DNA of 64,000 nt from Acanthosoma haemorrhoidale. Its lineage: Eukaryota; Arthropoda; Insecta; Hemiptera; Acanthosomatidae. The notes under the pieces are model-generated. The model was not told where the DNA came from and searched no databases. It saw only the letters and a list, made by a program, of their open reading frames with translations. Both the position numbers and the translations under genes were made by a program. Positions 1 through 11,925 of this stretch are shown piece after piece; position 1 is the first letter of the stretch, and every line of letters begins with the position of its first letter. The DNA lies in assembly GCA_930367205.1 (NCBI GenBank), contig OV884009.1, positions 39,317,841 to 39,381,840 on the forward strand. The letters are read 5' to 3'.

Positions 1-8
1 AAAAAAAC

Positions 9-187
9 GGTTTTGTAGTAGCTATTAAAGATTTTTTTTTTAAATCGTTCAATTTGAGATAATTTATCACAATTACTTATTGCCCTATGAGGCAGATTGT
101 AATTTTACCATAATAAAGTTATGGCCATAATTATTTTGGGCATAATAAAGTGGTTAAAAAAAAATCTTTAATAGTTACTACAAAACC
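9..187. repeat. Foldback element: 32-bp inverted repeats enclosing a LINE 3' tail
   Basis: Positions 9-40 and 156-187 are reverse complements over 32 bp with one mismatch (position 21). Both arms end inward in a run of nine or more T/A. The enclosed segment at about 56-120 is the terminal part of the Jockey 3' tail seen elsewhere in the window, in plus orientation, ending in CATAATAAAGT. A second CATAATAAAGT follows at about 141-151, so the spacer has a small internal duplication. No clear target-site duplication is visible. It may be a MITE-like element that received a LINE insertion, or an inverted duplication made during insertion. Confidence 0.7.
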
Positions 188-565
188 TACTACTACAAAC
201 ATTTAGTCCTGAGGATACCTGCACATAGACGAAACTTCAACTTGGAAGGACCAAAGAATATTATTTTGTTTTATTAAAAACTCTCAACGTTTATGTTATT
301 ATTATTTAGCAGACTTGAATTCGAATAATTCTTAATTTTTAGTGGGTTGGAAAATTAAAAAAAAAAATCGAACAATTTTCTGTTCCTTCAATAAAACACC
401 TGTCTAGATATCTCAAGTCATCGTATGTAGTCTTGAATATTTCTAATGGCCAAATTAACAAAGAATGGCCATTGCAAAGGAAGATACTGTCAATATTATA
501 ATTTTGTATAGCTGATTGATGTAGTCCAGTATTTCTAAGTTTTTGGATCTCCAATCTTCATCATT

Positions 566-910
566 CGTCCCGTGGTTTAGTCATCAGCATGCCGACTACT
601 AACTGCGATGACCCAGGTTCGATAGCCGTCTCCCCCAAGTATTTTATCTTTGGGAGATGTGAGTGGTCTAGGAACACTGGTGCGTGAGGATAAATGCGTA
701 ATTGAATAGAAAACTAGGGAATCCGGTTAAGAAAACCCAAATTTAAGGTTAAATGGTAGGACACCTATCACGCCATCGTTTTTAATAAAAATAAATCTTT
801 TAGCTTATACTGAGCACATGTTGAATTGTCTTGAAAGGTAGCGAGTCCGGTTACGAAAACTGAATTTAACGGTAACCACGAGGTAACTACCACCTCAGCG
901 CCCCCTACCT
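566..910 (+). repeat. tRNA-headed SINE with duplicated 3' tail
   Basis: The head carries a pol III A-box-like TGGTTTAGTCATCAG at 573-587 and a B box GGTTCGATAGCC at 616-627, spaced as in a tRNA. A hairpin-forming stretch follows (about 628-660), then a tail containing AATCCGGTTAAGAAAAC at about 719. A diverged second copy of that tail lies at about 837-905 (GAGTCCGGTTACGAAAAC). A related tail occurs near 31.55 kb and a similar head on the minus strand near 39.3 kb, so this is a dispersed family. It is not a functional tRNA gene: there is no plausible acceptor stem pairing. Confidence 0.6.
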
Positions 911-3739
911 TTGCAGGTACTTTAATAATACTGCTAGGTAATTCAATACTACAATTTTCGCCCGGCCACTACTTAATTTTTATGTTTCATTTATATTTGT
1001 TCATCATTCGTATTGTTTTCCTACACTACAACAATGCTGGTGACTATACCCTGCAAAAATCCCATTCATCACAAATGTCGTAAGATTAAGAATAACCGTA
1101 AACATTATGTGTTTCAACGCTGAACAAAAAAATTAGTGAAAAGTACACGTTCCACTTTCAAATTTTTCATCTGATGAAAACTAGATACCGTCTTTATTAT
1201 AATTCCAGAGCAAAATTATTGAAAAATAAGGTTTACATTGCGGAATCCACGAGCCGATGGGGAATGAATGATATGAGTGATGGACACTCTGTTGAATTAC
1301 TTTCCCCCTGAAACGCAAATAGTGAGCCCCTCCCCCCGATGTCAAATATAAGGGTGCGGTGCATTTACCGATGCGTGGTGCAGATATTTCGTGTGGACCG
1401 GCTACGCTATCATACGTTCAAAAAACTTTACTGCTGAGACCCAAAAGGCTTCACATTTAACTATATACGGGAATCGTCATTGTTTGCCTGTCTGCATGCG
1501 TGGAAGTACAATGATAGTGTTATTCTTTCTTCATATTTCTTCGTCATTTTTTTAACCTCGGACGAAACGTGTATTAAACTAAAAATGGGATACAGTAAGG
1601 TATTTATCTCTATTGAGCCCATAGTCATATATTTATTGATTATTGATTTTATATTCAAAATATGTTTATTTATTAGAACAGAGGGATAGGCAATGTTTTC
1701 AGGTATCTCTAGGACTAATGGCACAAATTTTGCTTAAAAGGCCCCCCCCCTCCCTCAGCTTCGTAGGTCATTCTAAGTTAAGGTGACTTCAGAGTCACCT
1801 CCATCCTGCTGCTACACGCGTTTGCTCTCCACTCAATTTAGCTGTAATGTTTTATTTAATACAGTTTCCAAACATCAAAACCATCTTATCCTTTAATAAT
1901 ATTCATCACCTGGCTTCCTAAATATCCTTATGTTCAATGATTAACTCAGGTAGAAGACTATGCTAGATCCTCAAAAGCTAAGGCAAGTGAATTACATGGT
2001 CTAACTTTTTTATTGTTGTTTCACTTAGTTTTATATTGAAAAATCACTCCTAAAACTAGCGCGCATACGCTCTTTTGGAGAGACAACCTTGGTTATTATA
2101 ACTTTGAATGAAAAATAAACATAGAAAAACGAAGTAACAAGCAACAATGGTAATAAAATAAACACAATTTTTATATATATAAATCGTTATAAATGTAATG
2201 TCTGAAGCATATTGTGTTATGTATATAATATGTATGTATAATAATTAAACTTATAAATAATAATAAAAAACTTTAGAGTATGTAAAACATGGGTGCAAGC
2301 TACAACCCCAGAAGTGTATCCAGGTGTAACCTAGTATGTAGTTCGTAGGCATGCCTAGCCGCCTAGATTCATTCTATCCTGTAACTTTAGATATAAACAT
2401 AAATTTGACCAATTTTCCAACATACACAAAGGTATATTAGAAGGTTGCTCCGTAGCTGTTTGTAATTAAACCTCGGGAGAGGCTTAAGTTGGAATTTGGG
2501 TTAGCAATTAATAGATAAATAATTAAGAACAGTTCAATTCTTTACGATTCCGTATTAAAGATTAACGTGCGTCTAGAATGACGTGTTGTCAAGTTTAGAT
2601 TGACATGTTTCATTATGGTTTGCATCATAATCAATAAGTTTTCTTTTAAATAATTAATAGAGAGATAGAAAGTTTAATAACATTTTCTCATGCATTCATA
2701 CAGAGTACATTGATATTTATGTGGTGGTATCCTTTTTAATGTTATATTTTCAATAGCTTTGTCAAAGTTATATTTACAAACATTTTTTGAGAGCAAGAGA
2801 GATAAATTAAGACCTAGCTAATTACAAGATAAAATAAAATTAAACAATGATATGCATACATCATGTACAAAATAAAAATTGAACTATTCTATAAGACGAA
2901 TACGCATTCAAAATATGTTACAATTAGTACAAGTAAAGTTTTCTTGTGAATGAATCTTTTCAGTAAGAGTTTGTCATAATTTCCTGAATGAAGAGATTGT
3001 CTGATGAAATCGAGTAAGTAAAGGTTTCATCTGTTTGGGTATGCATAGATAGATATCTGTCTAGATATAGATATAGGTAGATGAATATCTGTATAACTAT
3101 AAGATCACAGATTTTACCAGGATTTTTAAATTTTTGGTGAGTTAAGTGTAAGAAACCTAAAGTACTTTATGTGAAATAAATAATTAAAATAATTTTATTA
3201 TTTTTGTTAGTTTATATCATTTTGTGGTTATCTATCTATATGTACCTTATATACCTCGTGTGATTCTAACAGATAGTTTGAATGCGTCAATAGAGAATTA
3301 CATTTTCAATGGGTACAATAAGGTTAGAATTAGATGACTAAATATTCTGAAATGATGATTTACAAACATACTCAACAACCAAAGTGAAAATTTAAACAAG
3401 CGTATAGAATAGCTTTTTTTTAAACCTTAGTCTAACTTATTCAATAATCAATCGATATTTGTTGCAATATTCAGCTCTTAGCAAATACGATATAAACAAG
3501 CATAATTATCAACAGCATCAAGTACATGTTTGCATCATTTGAAGATTAGTCCACACAGCGGATTTAAACTGGCCAATATTAGCATTTATGTTTCAAAATA
3601 AATACAGAAATACCAGCAAGTTATAACACGCTGGGGAAACTTCTGTTGACACGTTTAATATAAACATATAAAATTACAGGTAAGTGCACATGATTGTTTA
3701 ATTTATGACTGACAGTTTAATATATACTACTTATGTATT
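911..3739. other. AT-rich DNA without recognisable genes
   Basis: No coding signal or recognised repeat. A more GC-balanced patch lies at about 1225-1440 and contains ATATAAGG followed by two near-repeated GGTGC words. GATA/TATC-rich simple sequence occurs at about 3045-3105 and again around 3225-3245. The short ORFs here show no family resemblance. Confidence 0.6.
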
Positions 3740-6700
3740 GCTTAAGAGTTACTGATTGTAAGGTGAGCATCAACGCTAGGATTAATGTCACCACAAAGGA
3801 TACCCATGCAGTACTTCTGATGTGGCAGCATCCGAAGAATTTTGACTGGGCAGATTAAGGACGGCTGAATAAAGTCACAATTAAACATGAACAGTGTTAG
3901 CAGGCCTAAATATGCCACAGCCACAGGTAGAAGTTTTCTCCGGTCTCATTTCATTTGTTGTATGAAGTTAAAATGTGCTTATGTACTATCGATACATAGG
4001 ATTAACTCAACGGTTAGTAACATTAGCAAAATAAAATTTTCCAACGCCAGAAGAATGGTCAGTTACAGATCATATCATGAATCACTAATGTTATCACAAC
4101 GATGATGGTGATGAGCATTAGATAATTCAAAATACGATCCTATATGAGGCATGTGTTGAGCTGTTCACATTGATGAACAAAACTACAATTACAAAAACAA
4201 AATTAGTCTGAGAATTTTCAACATCTTAAGAGTATTACAGGCTTGCTGATGTAACCCAATATTGCAATCAACACCAACCAAACTACACCTCTGCGCGTTA
4301 GAAAGTCTTTTGCTGTTTGGTATAAAATGTACATAACATATTTTAAACTTATTTTATTTATTTATAAGTTATTATTCAATTGAAATATATTTGTCTTTAA
4401 ATAAAAAAAAAAAAAAGGTTTCTACGTATATTCACACATAGTATTAATTTTATACAAAATAATGGATACAACTAAATCATTCATATGGTCAAAAAATGAA
4501 TCATTCAGCCTGGGATTTGCAGCATCTGATGAGTTTTATTATGACAGATCAAGGCTTGATAATGTAACATAAGTTAATTGTTACGTTAAAAGGCCTAAAT
4601 ACGCCATAACCAGAGGAAGAGTATTATCTTGCTCCGAGTACAATAGCAAATAGATCATACAATTGTAGCAGGGTGGTTTAATTTGTTACATAAAATTAAA
4701 ATATGCTTATACACTATTGGTACATGATTGACGTGACATGAACAGAAGTCGCGCTAACTTTAGGATTTTGCAGCATCCGGAGAACAGTTACAGGACGAAT
4801 CGTGGCTGGCCAATGACACAATTATTTGAAAAACAATTATCACCATTGGGCATCCAATGATTCGCTTCTGTCTTAGTCTTGTGTTAAGCTGTTCGCGTTG
4901 ATAAACATTAAAATATATTTTACAATTACGAACTAGTTTTTTTTTAAATATAAACTAATTAAACATTGCACAACCTAAAGTATTTAGTCTACGATTCTTC
5001 TTCAGGGTTTTAAACATGGAGGATTAAGCCTTGCTAATACTACCATTAACCTATGGTTTGTGTTAGCAAGCCGAAATACTCCGCTTGTTTATGAAGAATC
5101 ATTTGATGCTCCGTAAACAATAAGCATTGAAAAATTTCTTAAATGTCAAACGTCTAATATTATATGCATTACAAAAATAATGATCTTAATACAAAAATAT
5201 TGTGTTATACACAAAATGTACATAGCACAAAAATAACACTTTTAGTAGCAATACATAATACTACTTTACACGGTATGTGGTGCATCTGCAGGTGCGGCTA
5301 TTGCTATAAGTGCAGCTGTTGCTTTCAGTCTTGAATTGCCCAAGATCTAATAAGTGGCAAAGCGCATCCGAGGATTAATGCAGGCAATCAGAAATAATAA
5401 TTACTTCTAATTTGCCAAAAATACGCCTCATTTAATATTACATGTATGTATTCGTGTAATATTAAACCATTAGGGCAATTTAAGATTTACAAACCACAAC
5501 CACAATGTAATAACAATCACAAATTACGTTTAACTTCTAATTATGTAATTAAAAAAATGTGTGTATGTATATCATTGTGTTATAACTAATAAGATTGAAA
5601 GGATACATGATCAATTCAAATTAACTCACTAATAAGATGAATTGTGAATTAAAGTTTCCTTATCTCTCCCTTAATCTCTTTGTGATGAAAATGCATGGGT
5701 TAACTATAACCATACAATAAAAAATGTCCGTTAATTGCAAATTGTAATTAGCGCATCACTGCCTGTAGACCATTGGTGTCACAGTTTTTACTCTATAAGT
5801 CCAAGATTAATTTTATTTTTACTGATTAAAACATGTCAAATGGTTTATGAAGATAAATGATATTGTTTATATAGAAGCTTAAATATGAAGATGTAAACAA
5901 AGGGTCCTCCACATAAAAATATACTGCTCACGTGCAGGATACACAACACACACAGAACACAATACGTGTAGGAACATTCTTTTTATGTTTAGCCGTTTGA
6001 AATGATAACTGATAAGAATAACGGTTTGGATTGACACAAATTTCTTTATTAGTAAATCGAATTAACATGATTTTATTAAATAAAAGGTTGCACTTCATTT
6101 TTATATTTTATAGACGACCTATATTGTATATGTCAATTATAAACTTAATTAAATGTTAATAAATATACACTCTTTCTTGTCTACCTACAATTAATTTGAC
6201 ACTGACACAAGCGCTTTCGTTGGATAGCCAATTTTCTCAAGTATATAGTAAATTCATAAATATCTTGCCGAATTTAAAAGATTTAATTGCGTTAGGATAG
6301 GATAATTTAATTGTTCACCTTTCATTTTTAAGCTTATCCTATTCGGTCATTTAATTTGTGCGATACTAACTATTAACTGTGCACCCGTCAAAAGCAGCTG
6401 TGTCATTGGAAAAATAATTGTGGGTAGACTAGGAGCAGTGTTTATTTATTAATGTAAATAGCCTTACAATATTAATTGTATGCGTTTAAACAGAAAAAAA
6501 CACACGTAAACTAAATGGTGGACGTCCCGAGCTTATGTTACAATGAATAATAGATACGGATGCAGTATTTAGTCCATGAATTTGCAGAATCAAAACAGAA
6601 GTAGAGACATGGCGGATCAAGGCCTGGGAGCGCTGTCAAAAACAATGACAAAAACAGGAACAACCTGTGATACTTCTCTGTATGAATAGTTTAACTATAT

Positions 6701-7120
6701 GACCAGTTTTGCTACATCTACAAACATGTATTATTTATGTAGGGTTAGTGAATGTAAGCTCCTGAATGACATAAATTATTTTAAATTTATTGGGACATGT
6801 TTTAAAAAAATTAAAAATGATTTAATACAAGGTGAACAAGTAGGATTCATGTCACAATAGATATTAGATACTGCTGTAGCATTGAGTCCAAGATCTTTTC
6901 AATGTTCGAAGAGTAATTGAGCAAGCGCATTAGAAGCTCATGCATGATTGCTAATCAGATAACATGATCACCTCTAACTATGAAGAATGCCTGTTAGTCG
7001 TATGTCAAACGGTCTGCAACTCTTGCACAAACCTGTAGGGCTCACGCAGCAATGGCTAATGGATGTGTAAGGTATAGTCAAAGACTTCACAGGATCTGGG
7101 TGGTAGCAAACAGGGAGTAT

Positions 7121-7172
7121 GGAGGTTGGTTGGGGAGGACTGGATATTAACAATTTTCCCCAACCAACCTCC
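7121..7172. repeat. 16-bp perfect inverted repeat (hairpin)
   Basis: GGAGGTTGGTTGGGGA at 7121-7136 is the exact reverse complement of 7157-7172, with a 20-bp spacer. About seven further bases pair on the outside if one base is bulged. It lies inside the decayed array between two modules. Confidence 0.8.
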
Positions 7173-8597
7173 AGTACTCCTCTGCTTATTGAAATTCTCA
7201 AGCGGCATTAGGCAATGGCACATATACGGCTTCCAGCATAATGTTTCTCAACATCAGAAGAACATTTTGACAGGGAGCATCAGGAGGTGTTGGAGAAAAG
7301 GAAACATTACCCTTAGCTCAAACACACCTTAGTGCTCCCGACAAATTACAGATTCTTATGTGGTAGTTATGATAAAGTTATTTCACAACAATTGAAATGA
7401 CAAGCTGCCAGAACAGTAGACTCTCCTTTACCTAGCGATGGGCGGTGACTCGACATTTGTAATATGTGTTAGAACCTCACTTTAACAATATTAAACTATA
7501 CATCATATCAGTAGTATCAGAATGAAAAAATCAAAATCATACTACAATCTATTAAGATAATAAAACAATTAAAAAAGATCTTCAAATTGACTCTCCAGTA
7601 CATTTGATCTCTGTCTAAATCTAAAGGGTGTACTTCCCACAGATCTACTTTCTTGAGATCTGGTTGCAGTTCAGCTCAAACATTTTCTCATTTTTTAGGC
7701 AAAGGAATAATTATAACAAATTATTAATTATGCAATAAAGAAAACAATAAATAGTTGGATAAAAAATGCAAAATGAAATCACTCTATAACCTAAAGCCTA
7801 TATTCATAAAGTCAAAAATAATTGTATATGTTCAAGTATTTACTGTTTTTAATTTTACTTCTTGGCCGGGACACTTTTCCCTTTTGATTTATTCATTAAT
7901 AAACCCTTTTCATCAACTTTTGTGATTGAAAGAAAAATGTTTCATCGTACACTTTTGTCTTTTAATTTATAGGTTGTTTCAGGAAGTTGAAAATCATTGT
8001 ATAGTTTATTTTCTGCAATGTAGAGCTTAGGTCATAACATGACAACAAGCCAACACTACCTTCTCCATTTTGTCATTTCTGCTAATTACGACATTTATTT
8101 AATAATTATTAACATTGCCTGACAAATCCTAACAACATTTCCAATAGTAGTAATTTTGCAATGTTGTTTACAAACTCATTTCTGGCTTCATCTGTAAACT
8201 ATGTACCTTTATTTATATTTATTAATATATTTGTATTTATCTGCCTTTACTTCTAGAGGTAAGAACGGTTTAAAGCGGATTGAAAAGGAACTTGTGTCCT
8301 CTGAAAGTCCTAGTCTGTTGGAACCCATGGCTCAAAGACTGAATTTGATCAATCTTAAAAGAGTCAGAAGTTTCAAGTTCCGCTCTCATTGGCCTGGGTA
8401 TAGAAGAGTCTATTGTATCACGAATTTCACGATTATAAAAATACGTAGAAAGTAATTATGTATGAGATACTATACACGGTTCGTGTTACAGCACATAACA
8501 AATACAGATTTTGTTGGGGAGAATTAGAAATTACAAGTTCGGGTATGCTATCAACAATAGCATTTCAGATCAGCTGAAGAAGTAGCTAGTGAGCACC

Positions 8598-8646
8598 ATG
8601 AGGTGTTGCAGGTAAGGAGGTATACTTCTTACCTCCAACACTTCAT
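8598..8646. repeat. 19-bp imperfect hairpin
   Basis: The arm at 8598-8616 (ATGAGGTGTTGCAGGTAAG) pairs with 8628-8646 with two mismatches and an 11-base loop. It lies at the end of the decayed array. Its 49 bases are short for a typical pre-miRNA. Confidence 0.7.
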
Positions 8647-9196
8647 AATGCACTCTACCTAATGAAGATCCTTGAGTCGATTCGCCTAAAGACTATCGTT
8701 AATTTAATACAGCAAGGGTTGTAATTTTTTCGCAAATATTACTGTCACATGCAAATGTATACTCAGTAATGGTTAATTTTTTATAATTATAACATTTAGA
8801 CATACTTTAAAACAAACGTCGTACACAATTAAACTATAAATAAAGTACTTATCAGTTACGATACAATATACAGTACATTTAATGTGTCTCAAGATTTTAC
8901 GACACCTAAAAGACAGGGGTGAATGGAATACATTTTATAGTTTAATTGCTTGTTCCGGATGAAGTCCAATTTCGTCTTTCCAAAAGTTTGTATTTTTATT
9001 TTACAAGCGCATTTGGTTGCTATACTGTCATTATCGAGTGCTCAGAATATTGTTTCTTTTTTATGGAAACAAATGGTTTGATGAAATTATGTATTAAATC
9101 CACCATTAAACCGTTCAAATAAACCCCAGCATAAATTGAGTAAAAAGTGAATATCCTAGAGGAGATATTGTGTTTATGTAGTTGTCACTTGGCATT

Positions 9197-9274
9197 AAGG
9201 TATATCCACTAAGGTATAGCACGTTATATGTGTATAAGGTATATCCACTTAGGTATAACACGTTATATGTGTAT
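9197..9274. repeat. 39-bp tandem repeat, two copies
   Basis: 9197-9235 and 9236-9274 are head-to-tail copies beginning AAGGTATATCCACT, with two substitutions between them. Confidence 0.85.
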
Positions 9275-10954
9275 GATAATATAATTTTCGCAAACCGCCA
9301 TTCGGGTTATCTAGACCAATAAACCTTCTCCAGGTCCAAGAGACAAACTCATTCAAGCTGTTAAAGGAGTCAATTATTATATACATCTCTTAATTATCCA
9401 TATATATTTATTTATTGTATATTTCTTCTGCTTCTGACGACCTCCAAGAAAACAGTATAATGGCTAAAAAATATTTTAAATAAATAATATATTTTAAACA
9501 CGCCTTTAAGGAGTGCACGAGGGTTTATTCCACATTTTTTTGTGTTTTCAAACTATGCTTTTTATAACTGTTAAACGTACAATGGTTCGTAGTATATCTT
9601 TTTGAAAATAATAAAATTATGGATACTTCAGCGGCATACAGTATATTTATATCGGTTAATGTTGTAAACATGTTTTAATCAAAGCTTTTGAAAAAAATGA
9701 AAGCAAAAATAGTAGCTCTTTTCACTGTGAGACGTGAGGGATTAATGGAATAAAAAAATCGTGACATTTCGGAATTTCCGCCTGATTTTGAAAACGAATC
9801 GTAATTTAAAACAAACATTTACGGATTGAGCTCCTATTTGTTCTAATTGATCACATTGCTAAATTTGGTATTAAAATATGCTAGGAATTATCTTTTTTGT
9901 TTTTAAAGGGAGGTTTATAAAACCTTTATAGTTTTTGCTGAAACAAAAACACAGGGTGCACGGAAAGAAGCGTGATAACATTTAGCTAATATTGGATACC
10001 ACAGTTCGTTAAGCAAACAATAAAAGTTGTATTTTATGCGAGAATGGCGAACATAAACGTGTTTATATTTAATGAGATGTAAAGCAGGGGGGGGGATGGA
10101 GAAACAAGTGGCCCATTTAACCCAGCCGTTGGAGTGTGCGTGCAACAAGTTGCCCTTGGGATCCCATCTTGCCTCCCGTCCACCGATCCTCACGGTAGAA
10201 TTTAATGGTTATTTTACAACAGTAATACTATGTAACTAAATAAAAGTTACAGCAAAGTAAAATAATTTTGAATAGCCCAGCTCTAGTAGCTGCACGATTT
10301 ATTGTCATCAATTATGACCTACTTCATATTTTTTTTAAATAAATACTAATCAAACATAGCAAGTAGAAAGAGAAGGAAATATTTTAGTAATATATGTTAT
10401 ATTAAAGAATGTCAATGTGCATAAATGTTTTTAAATTGTATACAATATCCTTCCGCAGTAGTTTTTATTTATGTATTCATCATTCTGTTGCGACGTTTAG
10501 GACTCTGTTAGACAACATATGTTGTATCGTCACAGATTAAAAACAATATTAAAAAAGATCAATAAATTAACATTGTCAATTAAAACATTTTTCGGCCTGG
10601 GAATCGTTATTGCAGGTGTTCTAGAATGGTTTTACAAGTAGTGCGTTGAGATATATTCATAATGAAACCTGCCAGCGTGCATATTAGTCTATTCATTTAA
10701 AAAACAAAAGCACTTTCCATTTCTAAATGCGAACAAATAACTGCCGAGAACACATGGTGATGAACACTAATAAAGCTGTAAACACATTTTACATATCATT
10801 ATCAAATGCTAGCCAATAAATAACAACTGAAAAACTTTACAAATGTTTATATAAACTTGTATATGTGTATTTAACAAAAAATATCTAACGACACTTATAG
10901 AACTATATGAGTAAATATACTTTGAAATTTTAAAATCTACTGAACGATTATAAA
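9275..10954. other. No recognised gene; one GC-balanced patch
   Basis: Mostly AT-rich sequence. A contrasting patch at about 10080-10200, starting with a run of nine G, contains several CG dinucleotides and is open on the minus strand as part of a 92-codon frame. It resembles no family I recognise. Confidence 0.5.
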
Positions 10955-11032
10955 ACTATTCAAAATGGTCTATGGACAACTATTCAAAATAGTCTATGGT
11001 CAACTATTCAAAATGGTCTATGGTCAACTATT
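10955..11032. repeat. 24-bp tandem repeat, 3.25 copies
   Basis: The unit ACTATTCAAAATGGTCTATG plus four bases repeats at 10955-10978, 10979-11002 and 11003-11026, then a partial copy to 11032. Only isolated substitutions separate the copies, so expansion is fairly recent. Confidence 0.9.
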
Positions 11033-11389
11033 AAAAACACAAGAGACACGTGCAAAATATCAAGCGAAAATGAAAAATTACAGAATATGAATATGAGAAT
11101 ATGAAACGAAAAACTTGTAAATTTTACAGATAGACTTAAGCTGTCTGAATTATTCCCATACTAAATAACATACAGTACAATACACAAAGGACAAATTAAT
11201 AATTGGTAAAGTTTAGAAATAAAATTGAATGTGGCTACATCAAATTCTTCCGACATACAGTGGAATTTTAAAAGGGCACCTTTATTAAAGCATTACTGAA
11301 TCTATTTTTTTAATTTTTTAATGGCTAGCTTTTAAACATTTTTTTTTAGTTTTGTGTTTGTATTTGTGCCAAATGAAATTTGTTTTTTT

Positions 11390-11925
11390 TGTCACGGAAA
11401 GGCCTTAAAGACCACGCGAATATCATTACTTTTGGTTCTTTTCTTGGTTTTCCTTTCCCTCCATATTACCATATTCCCTCTGTCCACGCGACACCCTTTT
11501 TCGATCTCTTCTTTCCCACAAGAACCTTGATTTCCCTCAGTATTTCCCTGTATCTTTCTCCGCCCTGACAATCATGGTCCGTTATTCCTAGTCTTTCAGT
11601 TTCTTTCTTCATCTGCATGGTGTATCCCCTTGAGCTTTTGTATCCACGGATTTTCTGGAATATTTCCTTGTTTAGTCTTTCCGGGGCCATTCTTACCATA
11701 TGTCTGTGGAATTTCAGTCTCCTGATCCTTATGTCCGTTTCTAGGTCTTTTGTGTCTTTGTAGATTTCCTGGTTGGATCTCAGTCTGTATCTTTCTTGAG
11801 TCTTTTTGGGGCCGTAGATCCTTCTTAGGATTCTTCGTTCTATTCTCAGTAGTTTCTCTAGACTGGGAAGGCATGAGGTTTCCGTCCCATATAATATTAC
11901 CGGTTTAACGACTGTATTCGGTTGT
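11390..11925 (-). pseudogene. Non-LTR retrotransposon reverse transcriptase, C-terminal remnant
   Basis: Reading the minus strand from about 11925, a frame gives KPVILYGTET, then IERRILRRIYGPKKTQ, RLRSNQEIYKD, RRLKFHRHMVRMAPERL and, near 11470, KKGVAWTEGIW before a stop. These match the block after the polymerase palm in many insect non-LTR retrotransposons: the YG.E.W-like motif, the LRRI.GPKK motif and the R.RRL.F.GH..RM motif. The upstream palm with its catalytic aspartates is absent, so the copy is 5' truncated. Overlapping frames show at least one frameshift. The downstream sequence to about 11390 looks like the decayed end of the same element. Confidence 0.75.

Larger units (their letters stand above)
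3740..8650 (+). repeat. Decayed array of related non-coding modules
   Basis: Related segments recur along this stretch. A head module with GCAGCATCCG or CAACATCAG followed by GAA and an ACAGG or GGATCAAGG word occurs near 3822, 4519, 4773, 5381, 6582, 7250 and more weakly near 8565. A middle module built on GGCCTAAATAYGCC occurs near 3902, 4591, 5070 and 5413. A tail module GTGTTRAGCTGTTC followed by TTGATRAACA occurs near 4152 and 4884. The best pair, about 3822-4005 and 4519-4730, aligns over nearly 200 bp with many substitutions. No shared open frame survives, so this looks like an old tandem or segmental array. Its class is unknown. Confidence 0.6.

Noticed and set aside
566..640. tRNA gene
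   Set aside because: A and B boxes are present, but the acceptor and anticodon stems do not pair and a SINE tail follows.
9197..11032. CRISPR-like repeat array
   Set aside because: The 39-bp and 24-bp repeats are head-to-tail without spacers, in eukaryotic DNA.
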